A DNA stretch of 64,000 bases, from positions 248,001-312,000 of the forward strand of contig NZ_QJJU01000003.1 in NCBI RefSeq assembly GCF_003201655.1, written 5' to 3'. The first letter of the stretch is position 1, and each line of letters begins with the position of its first letter. The stretch is from Mycolicibacterium moriokaense (lineage in GTDB: Bacteria; Actinomycetota; Actinomycetes; Mycobacteriales; Mycobacteriaceae). The translations under genes and the position numbers were made by a program. The notes beneath the pieces were generated by a model. The model made no database searches, was not told where the DNA came from, and worked only from the letters and a program-made list of their open reading frames with translations. Shown one piece after another: positions 1 to 11,536 of this stretch.

Positions 1-9
1 ACCGACAGA

Positions 10-2331
<2,322 letters not shown>

Positions 2332-2474
2332 TGCTCCTCCAAAGTTCAGTCAGATCGACTCAACCTTTGGGAGGACGGGTTTGTTCCCGGCCACGACTGC
2401 GTTCACGGTGCGCGTATGGCGAGATAGTTCGAGTAACGAACGCCCTCGACGCAGAGTCAGCGGACCGCACAAAG

Positions 2475-2514
2475 CAGGGAGCCTGCCGCTCGGGGGTTGA
2501 CGGCAGGCTCCCTG
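2475..2514 (-). terminator. Intrinsic-type hairpin downstream of the antigen 85 gene
   Basis: A perfect 14-bp stem (CAGGGAGCCTGCCG at 2475-2488 paired with 2501-2514) with a 12-nt loop starts 14 bases beyond the stop codon of the antigen 85 gene on the minus strand. It is followed in that direction by only a short T-containing stretch, as is usual for mycobacterial terminators. It also separates that gene from lon. Confidence 0.8.
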
Positions 2515-2528
2515 GTTGTGGGTGGTCG

Positions 2529-3650
<1,122 letters not shown>

Positions 3651-3728
3651 CTAACGATTCCGACTCGGCGCGGACTCGGGAACGGGCGATATGCACTGTG
3701 ACCTGTGTGAAAGGAGGTACAGATGTGA

Positions 3729-4973
3729 CTACGTGTCGAGCCCCGAAACGCCGCGCCCGAAGCGGTACAGCTGCGTCACGTGTTGCGGAGTCAACTCATC
3801 CAACGAGGTCACGCCCAGCAGCTGCATCGCGCGGGTGACCTGGCCAGACAGGATCTCGATGGCCCGGTCGACGCCTGCCTCACCACCGGCCATCAACCCG
3901 TAGAGGTAGGCCCTGCCGACAAGCGTGAACCGCGCACCGAGGGCGACAGCGGCGACGATGTCGGCACCGGACATGATCCCGGTATCCAGCAAAACTTCGG
4001 CGTCACCGCCGAGCTCGCGCGCGACCGTGGGCAGTAGGTGGAACGGCACGGGCGCGCGGTCCAGCTGGCGCCCGCCGTGGTTGGACAACAAAACGCCATC
4101 GACTCCGAGGTCGACGACAGCGCGGGCATCATCCAACGTCTGGATTCCCTTGACTACCAACTTGTTCGGCCAGTGCGCCTTGATCCACGCGAGGTCCTCG
4201 AACGTCAGCGTCGGGTCGAACATGGTGTCCAGGTATTCGGCGACCGTCCCCGGCCAGCGGTCCAGCGACGCGAACGACAGCGGTTCGGTGGTAAGCAGGT
4301 CGAACCACCAGCGCGGGTGCGGTATCGCGTCCAGCACGGTGCGCAGCGTCAGCGTCGGCGGAATGGACATGCCGTTGCGGGTGTCACGCAGCCGCGCACC
4401 GGCCACCGGAACGTCCACGGTGACCAACAGGGTGTCGAAGCCGGCCGCCGCCGCCCGATCCACCAGCGCCATCGACCGTTCGCGGTCTCTCCACATGTAG
4501 AGTTGAAACCAGTTGCGGCCGTGTGCATTTGCGCCCTTGATATCTTCGATCGAGCTGGTGCCCAGCGTCGAAAGGGAGAACGGAATGCCTGCCCTTGCCG
4601 CCGCGTGGGCACCGGCGATCTCACCCTCGGTGTGCATCAGCCGGGTGAAGCCCGTCGGCGCTATGCCGAACGGCAGCGCGACATTGCCACCGAGCACGGT
4701 CCGGCTGGTGTCAACCTTCGCGACGTCGCGCAAGATCGACGGGTGAAACTCGATGTCGCGGAACGCTTGTCGGGCGCGAGCAAGCGACAACTCATCCTCG
4801 GCGGCGCCGTCGGTGTAGTCGAACGCGGCTTTCGGAGTGCGGCGTTTGGCGATTCGGCGTAGGTCGTCGATGGTGAGCGCCGACGCGAGCCGGCGCTTCA
4901 TCGCGTTCAGTTGAGGCTTGCGGAACTGCAGCAGCGGCGCCAGTTCGCTGGGCCGCGGCACGCGTCGCTTCAT
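3729..4973 (-). CDS. lldD2: L-lactate dehydrogenase (quinone), FMN-dependent, LldD2 type
   Basis: Membrane-associated FMN alpha-hydroxyacid dehydrogenase oxidising L-lactate to pyruvate and passing electrons to quinone. The 414 residues match the length I recall for Rv1872c. The family signature SNHGGRQLD with the catalytic His lies near residue 290, and the substrate-binding Arg and FMN-phosphate segments ([29 protein letters not shown]) follow. The start ATG has GGAG seven bases upstream and sits only 14 bp after the stop of the channel gene, so co-transcription with the channel and cyclase is likely. I considered MftD, the mycofactocin-linked paralogue, but no other mycofactocin gene is nearby. 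Confidence 0.93.
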   Translation of the reverse strand: MKRRVPRPSELAPLLQFRKPQLNAMKRRLASALTIDDLRRIAKRRTPKAAFDYTDGAAEDELSLARARQAFRDIEFHPSILRDVAKVDTSRTVLGGNVALPFGIAPTGFTRLMHTEGEIAGAHAAARAGIPFSLSTLGTSSIEDIKGANAHGRNWFQLYMWRDRERSMALVDRAAAAGFDTLLVTVDVPVAGARLRDTRNGMSIPPTLTLRTVLDAIPHPRWWFDLLTTEPLSFASLDRWPGTVAEYLDTMFDPTLTFEDLAWIKAHWPNKLVVKGIQTLDDARAVVDLGVDGVLLSNHGGRQLDRAPVPFHLLPTVARELGGDAEVLLDTGIMSGADIVAAVALGARFTLVGRAYLYGLMAGGEAGVDRAIEILSGQVTRAMQLLGVTSLDELTPQHVTQLYRFGRGVSGLDT

Positions 4974-4987
4974 CGAACCGCTCCGCG

Positions 4988-6391
4988 TCAGTCGTCGACC
5001 GCTGCGAGCGCTCGCCTGACGTGGCCGCGCCGCTCCTCGATGAGGCGACCGAGTTCCTGAAGCAGCAACGGCTTTTGCTGCAGCACCTCTTCGATCTGGT
5101 CGCGACCGATTTGGACCGCGGTCACTTCGTCGAGGGCCCGCGCCTCTGCCAGGACTCGTTCCCGCGTGAGCGCCGTCTGTCCGAGGAAGGATCCCTCGTT
5201 GAGCGTTGTGATCGGCACAAGCGACCCATCCTCAGTCGGCGCGGTCACCCGAACACGACCCGACATGATAAATGTCATCCGCGTTGGCACCTCACCGAGG
5301 TGTTGCACGATTTCATCGGCGCCATATCTCACCACCGCCGCGTGGGGGACAAGGTCCTGCTGCTCGGCGGGAGTGAGTCGCAGCGCCGGCGCAACCACCT
5401 TGTGCAGCGCATCCCCGACGGCTGCCGACGTGCTGAACTCATCCTCGGCCTCGTCGAGGTGGAGCCCTTCCCTTCGCGCGGCGTACCAAATCCACCGCAG
5501 GAACATCGCTTTCGCGTCGCCGTCGTCGGTGGGTGATCGCAGCGGAATACTCGTACGGTATTGAATACCCCCCAGCGGCACCGCTCTCGGTTCACGGTCA
5601 GGCCTGAGCTGCGGAAGCTCGCTGGCCACTCGGGTGAGCATGGCGCACACCCTGTCCGGTGGATCGTCCAACGAGAAGACGGTAGGTACTTTGATTTTGT
5701 ATGCCCCTGGGGGACGGCTCAGGTTCGTGAATGACGCGACCGCCAAAACCGAGTTCGGGGTGATCTGCAACCCGGTGCCGGTGTCGATGTGCACTGCGCG
5801 CCAATTGACTTCGACGACACGTCCGCGAGCCGCCGGCGTCTCGATCCAGTCACCGAGTTTGAAGGGCTGTTCGAACAGCATCATCAGCCCGGAGATGATC
5901 TGGCCCACAGAGTTCTGCAGCGTCAGACCGATGACGATCGAGCCCACGCCCAACGCGGTGAACAGCCCTCTGATGTGGGCACCCCAGATATAAGAGAAGA
6001 TGATCGCCAGCCCAACCGCGATCAGTAGGAAGCGTGCGACATCGACAAAGATTGCGGGGATCCGTTTGCGCCAGGTTCCCTCGGGCGCCGACTGGAAGAC
6101 GGTCGCGTTGATACCCGAAAGCAGAAGCACCATCACCACAAAGCCGAACAGCGTGGCGACTATCTTGACCGGCGTTTCCTGCGTCGGGATCTGCGTCGCC
6201 TTGGCGAGCAGCAGGAATAGGGCCCCGAGCGGTAGCAGATAGTTGCGCAGAAGGCTGACGGGTCTGATCAGGAAGCTCTTCCTGCGGTCCAGCGCGTGCT
6301 GCCATTCGGTGAGGACGATAAGCGCGATGGGCAGTCCGACGGCGACTCCGACAGCCCAATAGAACCACGACGAGGTCAAGATGTTGTTCAT
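4988..6391 (-). CDS. MscS-family mechanosensitive channel with C-terminal cyclic-nucleotide-binding domain
   Basis: Inner-membrane channel of 467 residues, resembling Rv2434c as I recall. Four hydrophobic segments lie in about residues 8-165. The pore-lining helix and beta domain follow ([17 protein letters not shown]..., then a segment containing [12 protein letters not shown] and ITPNS). Residues 345-460 form a cNMP-binding fold. In its phosphate-binding cassette the usual FGE...R pattern reads [15 protein letters not shown], so the conserved Glu is Gln and ligand choice is uncertain. Its start codon overlaps the stop of the cyclase gene by 4 bp (ATGA), so the two are translationally coupled. 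The simplest model is a channel gated by the nucleotide made by its neighbour. Confidence 0.93.
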   Translation of the reverse strand: MNNILTSSWFYWAVGVAVGLPIALIVLTEWQHALDRRKSFLIRPVSLLRNYLLPLGALFLLLAKATQIPTQETPVKIVATLFGFVVMVLLLSGINATVFQSAPEGTWRKRIPAIFVDVARFLLIAVGLAIIFSYIWGAHIRGLFTALGVGSIVIGLTLQNSVGQIISGLMMLFEQPFKLGDWIETPAARGRVVEVNWRAVHIDTGTGLQITPNSVLAVASFTNLSRPPGAYKIKVPTVFSLDDPPDRVCAMLTRVASELPQLRPDREPRAVPLGGIQYRTSIPLRSPTDDGDAKAMFLRWIWYAARREGLHLDEAEDEFSTSAAVGDALHKVVAPALRLTPAEQQDLVPHAAVVRYGADEIVQHLGEVPTRMTFIMSGRVRVTAPTEDGSLVPITTLNEGSFLGQTALTRERVLAEARALDEVTAVQIGRDQIEEVLQQKPLLLQELGRLIEERRGHVRRALAAVDD

Positions 6392-8622
6392 GCCGAGCGC
6401 TCCGACAGCCGCCAGATCGGCTGCTCGACTCCGTCAATGGTGATGGACCCAGCGGATGTGAAAACTCGTGTATCACCGATGGTTTCGTACACCTGCTGCG
6501 TCACATAGATTCCGTCTTGGGGCGAGCCGCTTTGAACTCGGTACGCCAGGTTGACCGCCGCACCCCACATGTCGTAGACGATCGAGGATCGGCCCACCAG
6601 CCCGCTGCTGACTTGGCCCGTGTCGATGCCGGCACGTAGGCCCAGGTGGCGGCCGGTCTCGGCGTTGAACCGGTCGATGATTCGCTGAGCCTCAACGGCG
6701 AAATCAACAGTCCGTCGCACGTTGTCCAGCCGCGGAACGTTGAGGCCGCAGCTCGCCAGGTAACCGTTGTGCACCGTTCGCACCGGCTCGACGCCCAGTT
6801 CGTCTGCGGCGGCATCCATTTGGCGCGCCAACTCGTTGATGATCGACAGCGACTCTTCCGATGAAAGTTCGGCCTGCAGCCGATCCAGGCCGACGATGTC
6901 GGCGAAGATCACGCTGACGTCATGATGATCCTGGGCGATGATCTCCTCGCCCTGCCGATACCGCTCGACGACCTGCTCCGGCATCAGCAACGACAGCAGC
7001 CGGTCGTTCTCCCGGCGCTGCTCATTGAGCAGATCTTCCTTGATGGCCAGGTTGCGGCTCATCTCGTTGAAAGCCAGTGTCAGGTCGCCGATCTCGTCGC
7101 GCGCTTCCACGGGTAGGGAAACGTCATATTCGCCGCCACTGATCCTCCGCGCCCCGGCTTCCAACCTTCGGATAGGTCGCACGAAGACCTGGGACGCGAC
7201 CATCGCCGCCAGACAGATGGCAAAAATGGTTCCCGTGACGGCAATCACCATCGTTCTGGTGAATTTCGACTCCCGCGCGAAGGCCTCCGCGGTGTCAAGT
7301 TTCGCCACGATCGACCAGTGCAGACCGCTGTCAGGAATCACCACAGGCGCATAGGCCTGCAGAGTTTCCTGACCAAGGTAGTCGTGGGTGATCGTCGTCC
7401 CCGACTCGCCGCGTTGGGCGGCACGCGTGGCGTCACTTCCGATGGGCTGTATCAGAGTTGTCATGCCCATCCGAATCGCAGTATCGGCAACGTCGGGGGG
7501 CGTGCCCGCTTGCACGACGTCGTGCCTGTACCGGTCCGGGTCTTGTAAGAGCATCCGGGAATCAGAGCGCATGAGATCGTCTGGACCAGCAAGGAACGTC
7601 TCGCCGGTTTCACCCATTCCGGACGCGGCCCACTGCTTGTCGAAGGTCATCAGCCTGTCGATCTTCGTGATCGGGAACTGCAGTGCCATCACGCCGTCGG
7701 TGCGGCCATTGTCGCTTATAGGTGACACCATCCAGGCTGTTGGCTGTCCCTCCGCGGGTTGATAGATCTCGAAGTCGGTGATCCCCACATAGTCGTCGGA
7801 GTTGGACGCCAGTGCCTTTTCATAGGCGCCGCGTAGCAGGGACGTGTTATACGGACCTGTCAGGATGTTGGTGCCGAGGTCGACGTCTTTGTAGGCGGTG
7901 TAGACGACGTTTCCGCGTGTATCGAGAAGCAACACATCCTGGAATTCGAACCGCTGGACGATCTGGCGAAAGAAGTCTTGATAGCGGACGTTAGCTGCCG
8001 ACCATGCGCTGCCGTCGTGGGCATCGTCGACCGTGACGGCGACGTCGTCGGACTTCCGCTGCGCCGTGTAATTCGCCTGCAAGTACTTCTCCGCGTTCGT
8101 TGCCGGCAACACAGCCCCCAGGTCGGGCTTCACGGCGCTGTAGTGCTGGATCTCCTTCATGAATGTGTTGTTGTAGTAGTCGCTGATGGACTGTTGCTGC
8201 GCTGGATCGATGGTCGCGTTGGAGAGCTGGTCGAAGCCGGCGTTGAACGCCTGGAGCGCGGGCACGGTGATGGCGCCGTGTGAGTAGATGACCAGCGAAT
8301 TCTTCAGATCCTTGAATTCGCTCGCCAAGGCGCGTGACTGCGACTCGCGGACCTCGGTCAGCCGGTTGAAAACCTGTGTACGCAACGTGCTACGACCGGC
8401 CTGGTAGGCGATGGACCCGACCACCGCCGAGCCGATGATCGTGCACAGCACCATCATCAGCACGAGCTTTGACTGAATGGAGAAACGCGAGAGCAACCTG
8501 CGTCGCCGAAGACGCCTGAACCTCCCTGAGCCGGGGCCTCGCTCGTCGGAGGCCTCTGCATCGGCCTGATCCGCCGCCGACGAGTCCGTCACCGCAGTGT
8601 CGTCGTCAGACGATTGCAGCAT
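6388..8622 (-). CDS. Receptor-type class III nucleotide cyclase homologue with HAMP domain
   Basis: A 744-residue membrane protein like Rv2435c. Layout: short cytoplasmic tail, TM near residue 49-70, large extracytoplasmic sensor (about 70-440, dCache/PAS-like), second TM about 448-470, HAMP about 470-525, and cyclase domain about 560-740. Metal ligand D575 (FADIVG), the purine-contact Asp D684 (YDMWG), N691 and R695 are present. The lysine-plus-second-metal motif (KTIGDxY in active cyclases) reads RTVHNGY, so the specificity Lys is R615 and the second metal Asp is N619. The protein may be inactive, low-activity or make another product. It overlaps the cNMP-domain channel gene by 4 bp. Confidence 0.92.
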   Translation of the reverse strand: MLQSSDDDTAVTDSSAADQADAEASDERGPGSGRFRRLRRRRLLSRFSIQSKLVLMMVLCTIIGSAVVGSIAYQAGRSTLRTQVFNRLTEVRESQSRALASEFKDLKNSLVIYSHGAITVPALQAFNAGFDQLSNATIDPAQQQSISDYYNNTFMKEIQHYSAVKPDLGAVLPATNAEKYLQANYTAQRKSDDVAVTVDDAHDGSAWSAANVRYQDFFRQIVQRFEFQDVLLLDTRGNVVYTAYKDVDLGTNILTGPYNTSLLRGAYEKALASNSDDYVGITDFEIYQPAEGQPTAWMVSPISDNGRTDGVMALQFPITKIDRLMTFDKQWAASGMGETGETFLAGPDDLMRSDSRMLLQDPDRYRHDVVQAGTPPDVADTAIRMGMTTLIQPIGSDATRAAQRGESGTTITHDYLGQETLQAYAPVVIPDSGLHWSIVAKLDTAEAFARESKFTRTMVIAVTGTIFAICLAAMVASQVFVRPIRRLEAGARRISGGEYDVSLPVEARDEIGDLTLAFNEMSRNLAIKEDLLNEQRRENDRLLSLLMPEQVVERYRQGEEIIAQDHHDVSVIFADIVGLDRLQAELSSEESLSIINELARQMDAAADELGVEPVRTVHNGYLASCGLNVPRLDNVRRTVDFAVEAQRIIDRFNAETGRHLGLRAGIDTGQVSSGLVGRSSIVYDMWGAAVNLAYRVQSGSPQDGIYVTQQVYETIGDTRVFTSAGSITIDGVEQPIWRLSERSA

Positions 8623-8699
8623 CGGCTTCCTTCTCTCTGCACCGCGTCGATCTCGCAGCAGACTAGCTTGAAAACCACTGATTCAAAGGGAGTACAGCT

Positions 8700-9137
8700 G
8701 TGAATGGCGCAGATCAGTTCGACCTGCAGCGGTTTACCGATGCCCAGAACCGCGTTTATGACACCGTTCTCGCCGAGCTTCGCGCAGGCGCGAAACGCAG
8801 CCATTGGATCTGGTTCGTGTTCCCTCAGCTGCGGGGCCTTGGCCATAGCGCCACCGCGGTGCGGTACAGCATTTCGTCGGTGGATGAGGCGCGGGCCTAC
8901 CTGGCCCACCCTGTGCTCGGGCCGCGGTTGCGAGAATGCGCCCGGCTGGTCGCCGGCATCGACGGCCGGTCGGCCGACGACATCTTCGGTTGGCCCGACA
9001 ACCTCAAGGTGCGCTCGTCGATGACGCTGTACGCGCGGGCGTCGGACGACAACGCCGATTTCCGCGCGGTGCTCGACAAGTTCTACGACGGCGAGGACGA
9101 CCCGGCCACGGTCGAGCTTCTTAGCGCGGCGCGATGA
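8700..9137 (+). CDS. DUF1810 family protein (Rv1873-like)
   Basis: Small cytoplasmic protein of 145 residues, the same length I recall for Rv1873. The conserved HWIWFVFPQLRGLGHS segment at about 34-49 and LGPRLRE...DIFGWPDNLKVRSSMTLYA mark the DUF1810 fold. The GTG start is chosen because AAAGGGAG lies just upstream. It is transcribed divergently from the cyclase gene and its 3' end overlaps the GH13 gene by 17 bp tail to tail. Its function is unknown. Being next but two to lldD2 agrees with the M. tuberculosis Rv1872c-Rv1873 order. Confidence 0.9.
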   Translation: MNGADQFDLQRFTDAQNRVYDTVLAELRAGAKRSHWIWFVFPQLRGLGHSATAVRYSISSVDEARAYLAHPVLGPRLRECARLVAGIDGRSADDIFGWPDNLKVRSSMTLYARASDDNADFRAVLDKFYDGEDDPATVELLSAAR

Positions 9138-10398
9138 TCACCCAGCCATGCGGCGCGATCTCGGCCGCGTCGACGATCGACTCCGGCGGTGCCCCCGAAC
9201 CCGCGACGATCTGGCCCGCACCGAAGCCGAGTTCGGGAAGCGACAACGACAGCGGCTCATCGTCGATGTTGAGCGCCACAAGCAGCGCGTCGGAACCGTT
9301 GCGGGTGGTATAGACATACTGCGTGTTGGTCAGCCGCAGCGGCGATGTCCTTGCGGTATGCAGCCACGGATGGCGCCTGCGCAACCCGATCAGGTACTGG
9401 TGCAGCCGGTACACGTCGTGGCCGTATTCGTCGACACCCATTAGGGGAGCGGTGAATTCGGGTCGCACGGCGTCGTCACCGCCGAACCGTTCCTCTTTGA
9501 CGCCGCGGTATCCGGACTCGTCGCCCGCGTATACGCTCGGTGTGCCGCCCGTCGTCAACAGGATCACCAGCGCGTGCTCGAGGTGCCGTGTGTTGTCCAG
9601 CTGGCTGGCGATCCTGGTTACGTCGTGGTTGCCGACGAACGTCAGCGGCACGAAGTCGTCGAGAAACTCGTTGTGCCGCACCAACGCCCAGTCGAGCTCA
9701 TGGAAGTTGCCGTCGTTAAGGCTGCTCCAGATCGCCTTCCACAGTTCGTATTGCGTGACCGAATCGAACCCTGATGCCCGGACACGCTCCGAGTAGTCGC
9801 CGTGGATGACTTCGCCGACAAACCACGCATCGGGATGTGCCTGCCTCACGCGGGGCAGGACTTGCGCCCAGAGCCGGTCGGGTACGGCGTAGGCGGCGTC
9901 CAGTCGCCAGCCATCGGCGCCTCGCTCAAGCCAGTGCGTCATCACGTCGACGATATACGCGATGACGTCGGGATTGTCATGGTCAAGGGCGATCAGCTCG
10001 CCGTGTCCCTCGAAGGTGTCAAAGCTGTTGCCGCGCTTGCGGAACCACGCAGTCTGCGCGAAGTCAGTGCCGACATGGTTGAACACGCCGTCGAGAAGCA
10101 CCCGCAGCCCGCGCCGGTGCGCCTCGGCGATCAGGTGGTCGAAGTCGGCGTCGTCGCCGAGGCGCGGGTCGATGCGGTAGTGATCGATGGTGTCGTAGCC
10201 ATGGGTGCGCGACGCGAACACCGGCCCCAGCGCGACTCCGGACGCGCCGAGTTCGACGGCGTGGTCGAGCCAGTCGACGATCCGGTTCAGTCGGTGCTCG
10301 CGGGCGGTCGGCGGTGGATCGGCGGGATACGCGCCGACAAAGCCCAGAGGGTAGACCTGCCACCAGATCGCGTGCTCGACCCAGGCCGGTTCGTTCAC
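9121..10398 (-). CDS. GH13 alpha-amylase-family glycosidase
   Basis: Cytoplasmic alpha-glucan-acting enzyme of 425 residues, of maltogenic-amylase/trehalose-synthase type. The (beta/alpha)8 barrel motifs are visible: DGVFNHVG, catalytic nucleophile Asp in DGWRLDAAYA, acid/base Glu in WFVGEVIH, and transition-state Asp in FVGNHDVTR. A short C-terminal beta domain ends the protein. The GTG start at the VNEPAW segment overlaps the stop of the upstream deaminase gene (GTGA). The longer open frame reads into that gene and looks unlike a glycosidase. No signal peptide is seen. The exact substrate (maltodextrin, trehalose or other) cannot be inferred. Confidence 0.9.
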   Translation of the reverse strand: MNEPAWVEHAIWWQVYPLGFVGAYPADPPPTAREHRLNRIVDWLDHAVELGASGVALGPVFASRTHGYDTIDHYRIDPRLGDDADFDHLIAEAHRRGLRVLLDGVFNHVGTDFAQTAWFRKRGNSFDTFEGHGELIALDHDNPDVIAYIVDVMTHWLERGADGWRLDAAYAVPDRLWAQVLPRVRQAHPDAWFVGEVIHGDYSERVRASGFDSVTQYELWKAIWSSLNDGNFHELDWALVRHNEFLDDFVPLTFVGNHDVTRIASQLDNTRHLEHALVILLTTGGTPSVYAGDESGYRGVKEERFGGDDAVRPEFTAPLMGVDEYGHDVYRLHQYLIGLRRRHPWLHTARTSPLRLTNTQYVYTTRNGSDALLVALNIDDEPLSLSLPELGFGAGQIVAGSGAPPESIVDAAEIAPHGWVIIAPR

Positions 10399-10871
10399 CT
10401 GAACTTCGCCTCGTACAGCGCCTTCATGGTGTCGGCGAGTTCCTGGGCGGGACCGTCGACTTCGACGCGGGGCGCCACCGTCGCGATGGGCAGCGGAGCC
10501 ACCGGTGGCGGGGATGTGCCCCACTCGGTAAGCCACTGCGTCAGCTGTTCCGAAGAGGCGGCGTACACGATGCGGCCGAGGCCCACCCACGCGTGGCCTG
10601 CGGCACACATCGGGCAGTGCTCACCGGAGGTGTAGACGGTCGCGAGCGCCCGCTCGTCTGGGCTCAGGTTGTCGACGGCCCAGCGGGCGATCGCGAACTC
10701 GGGGTGGCGGGTGTGGTCACCGTCTTTGACACGGTTGCGGTCTTCGTAGATCGTGGTGCCGCCGCCGTCGACCAGCAGCGAGCCGAACGGTTCGTCGCCG
10801 TCGTCGAGCGCCTCGCGCGCGAGTTCCACGCAGCGGCGCAGGCGTTCGAGGTCGTCGTCGCTGATCGCCAC
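10395..10871 (-). CDS. Nucleoside/nucleobase deaminase (CDA fold)
   Basis: Zn-dependent deaminase of 158 residues. The zinc site is visible as TRHPEFA (HPE in place of the usual HAE) near residue 55, and SGEHCPMCAAG near residue 83-93, the pattern of the guanine/cytosine deaminase-like family. Substrate could be guanine, cytosine or a related base; the C-terminal third is not diagnostic. It is the third gene in a minus-strand run and overlaps the GH13 gene by 4 bp; ten bases separate it from the rhomboid-like gene upstream. Confidence 0.87.
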   Translation of the reverse strand: MAISDDDLERLRRCVELAREALDDGDEPFGSLLVDGGGTTIYEDRNRVKDGDHTRHPEFAIARWAVDNLSPDERALATVYTSGEHCPMCAAGHAWVGLGRIVYAASSEQLTQWLTEWGTSPPPVAPLPIATVAPRVEVDGPAQELADTMKALYEAKFR

Positions 10872-10881
10872 AGGCCGGAGT

Positions 10882-11493
10882 TTACGCAGCAGAAGGTTCG
10901 CGTCGACGTGACCGGGTCAGCGGGTAACACGCCAGCCCGATCAGCAGCGCGCCGAAGTGGCCGAGCTGGGTGAAGTCGCGTTTGATGGCCAACGAGACGC
11001 CGAAGACGACGACCGTCGCGACGAGGTAGGGCCATCGCCATCGTCGGGGAATGCCGTAGGTGAGCACACCCACGATGCCGACGACGAAGTAGCTGACCCC
11101 GATGTCGCGCGCGTCGATCAACCGCGGGGACGACACGGCCTCCTGGATCCGCCAGTACAGATATCCCTCGCTCAGGTATGTGGCTCCCACGTGACAGACA
11201 AGCCCAATGAGCAGCCATCGCCACTGCCCCAGCCAGCGTTCGGCGGGCGCCAGGAACAGTGTGAAGACGATGAGGTAGGGCCACCAGTACTTGCCGTCGA
11301 TCCACAGAAGGCTCTGAATCAGCACCCGGATGGGATCGGACGCCAGGTGGTGCAGGTTTGTCGACTCCTTCTGCAGCAGTGCTCGTAGGTGCCGAGCGGG
11401 GATGGAGTGCTGAAGGATCGTGGTGATGAGCAGCACGACGAGCCACGAGTATGTCAGCGGCGCGGATTTCACATAGCGCCAAACTCTCGTCAC
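10882..11493 (-). CDS. Rhomboid-like integral membrane protein
   Basis: Polytopic membrane protein of 203 residues from the GTG of VTRVWRYVKSAP; the frame stays open far upstream, but there it only shadows the TPR gene. About six TM helices are visible. A GxS-like segment (ARDIGVSYFVVG) and a late His (LGHFGALLIG) occupy the positions of the rhomboid Ser-His dyad, but the canonical GASG is absent, so protease activity is uncertain. No clear Shine-Dalgarno sequence precedes the GTG; other starts cannot be excluded. Confidence 0.8.
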   Translation of the reverse strand: MTRVWRYVKSAPLTYSWLVVLLITTILQHSIPARHLRALLQKESTNLHHLASDPIRVLIQSLLWIDGKYWWPYLIVFTLFLAPAERWLGQWRWLLIGLVCHVGATYLSEGYLYWRIQEAVSSPRLIDARDIGVSYFVVGIVGVLTYGIPRRWRWPYLVATVVVFGVSLAIKRDFTQLGHFGALLIGLACYPLTRSRRREPSAA

Positions 11494-11536
11494 GCCTGAC
11501 GACGATAGATGCTTGGCTGCAGCGAGTCGCTTTCGG

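Noticed and set aside
4038..4862. 274-codon plus-strand open frame opposite lldD2
   Set aside because: It lies wholly within a well-supported gene, is rich in Arg, Gln, His and Val without any domain, and is the usual third-position shadow in GC-rich DNA.
3729..4973. lldD2 as MftD of a mycofactocin cluster
   Set aside because: No mftA-, mftB-, mftC- or mftE-like gene lies in the neighbourhood and the length fits LldD2.
10957..11388. 143-codon plus-strand frame opposite the rhomboid-like gene
   Set aside because: Charged low-complexity product without a start signal; the minus strand has clear TM segments.
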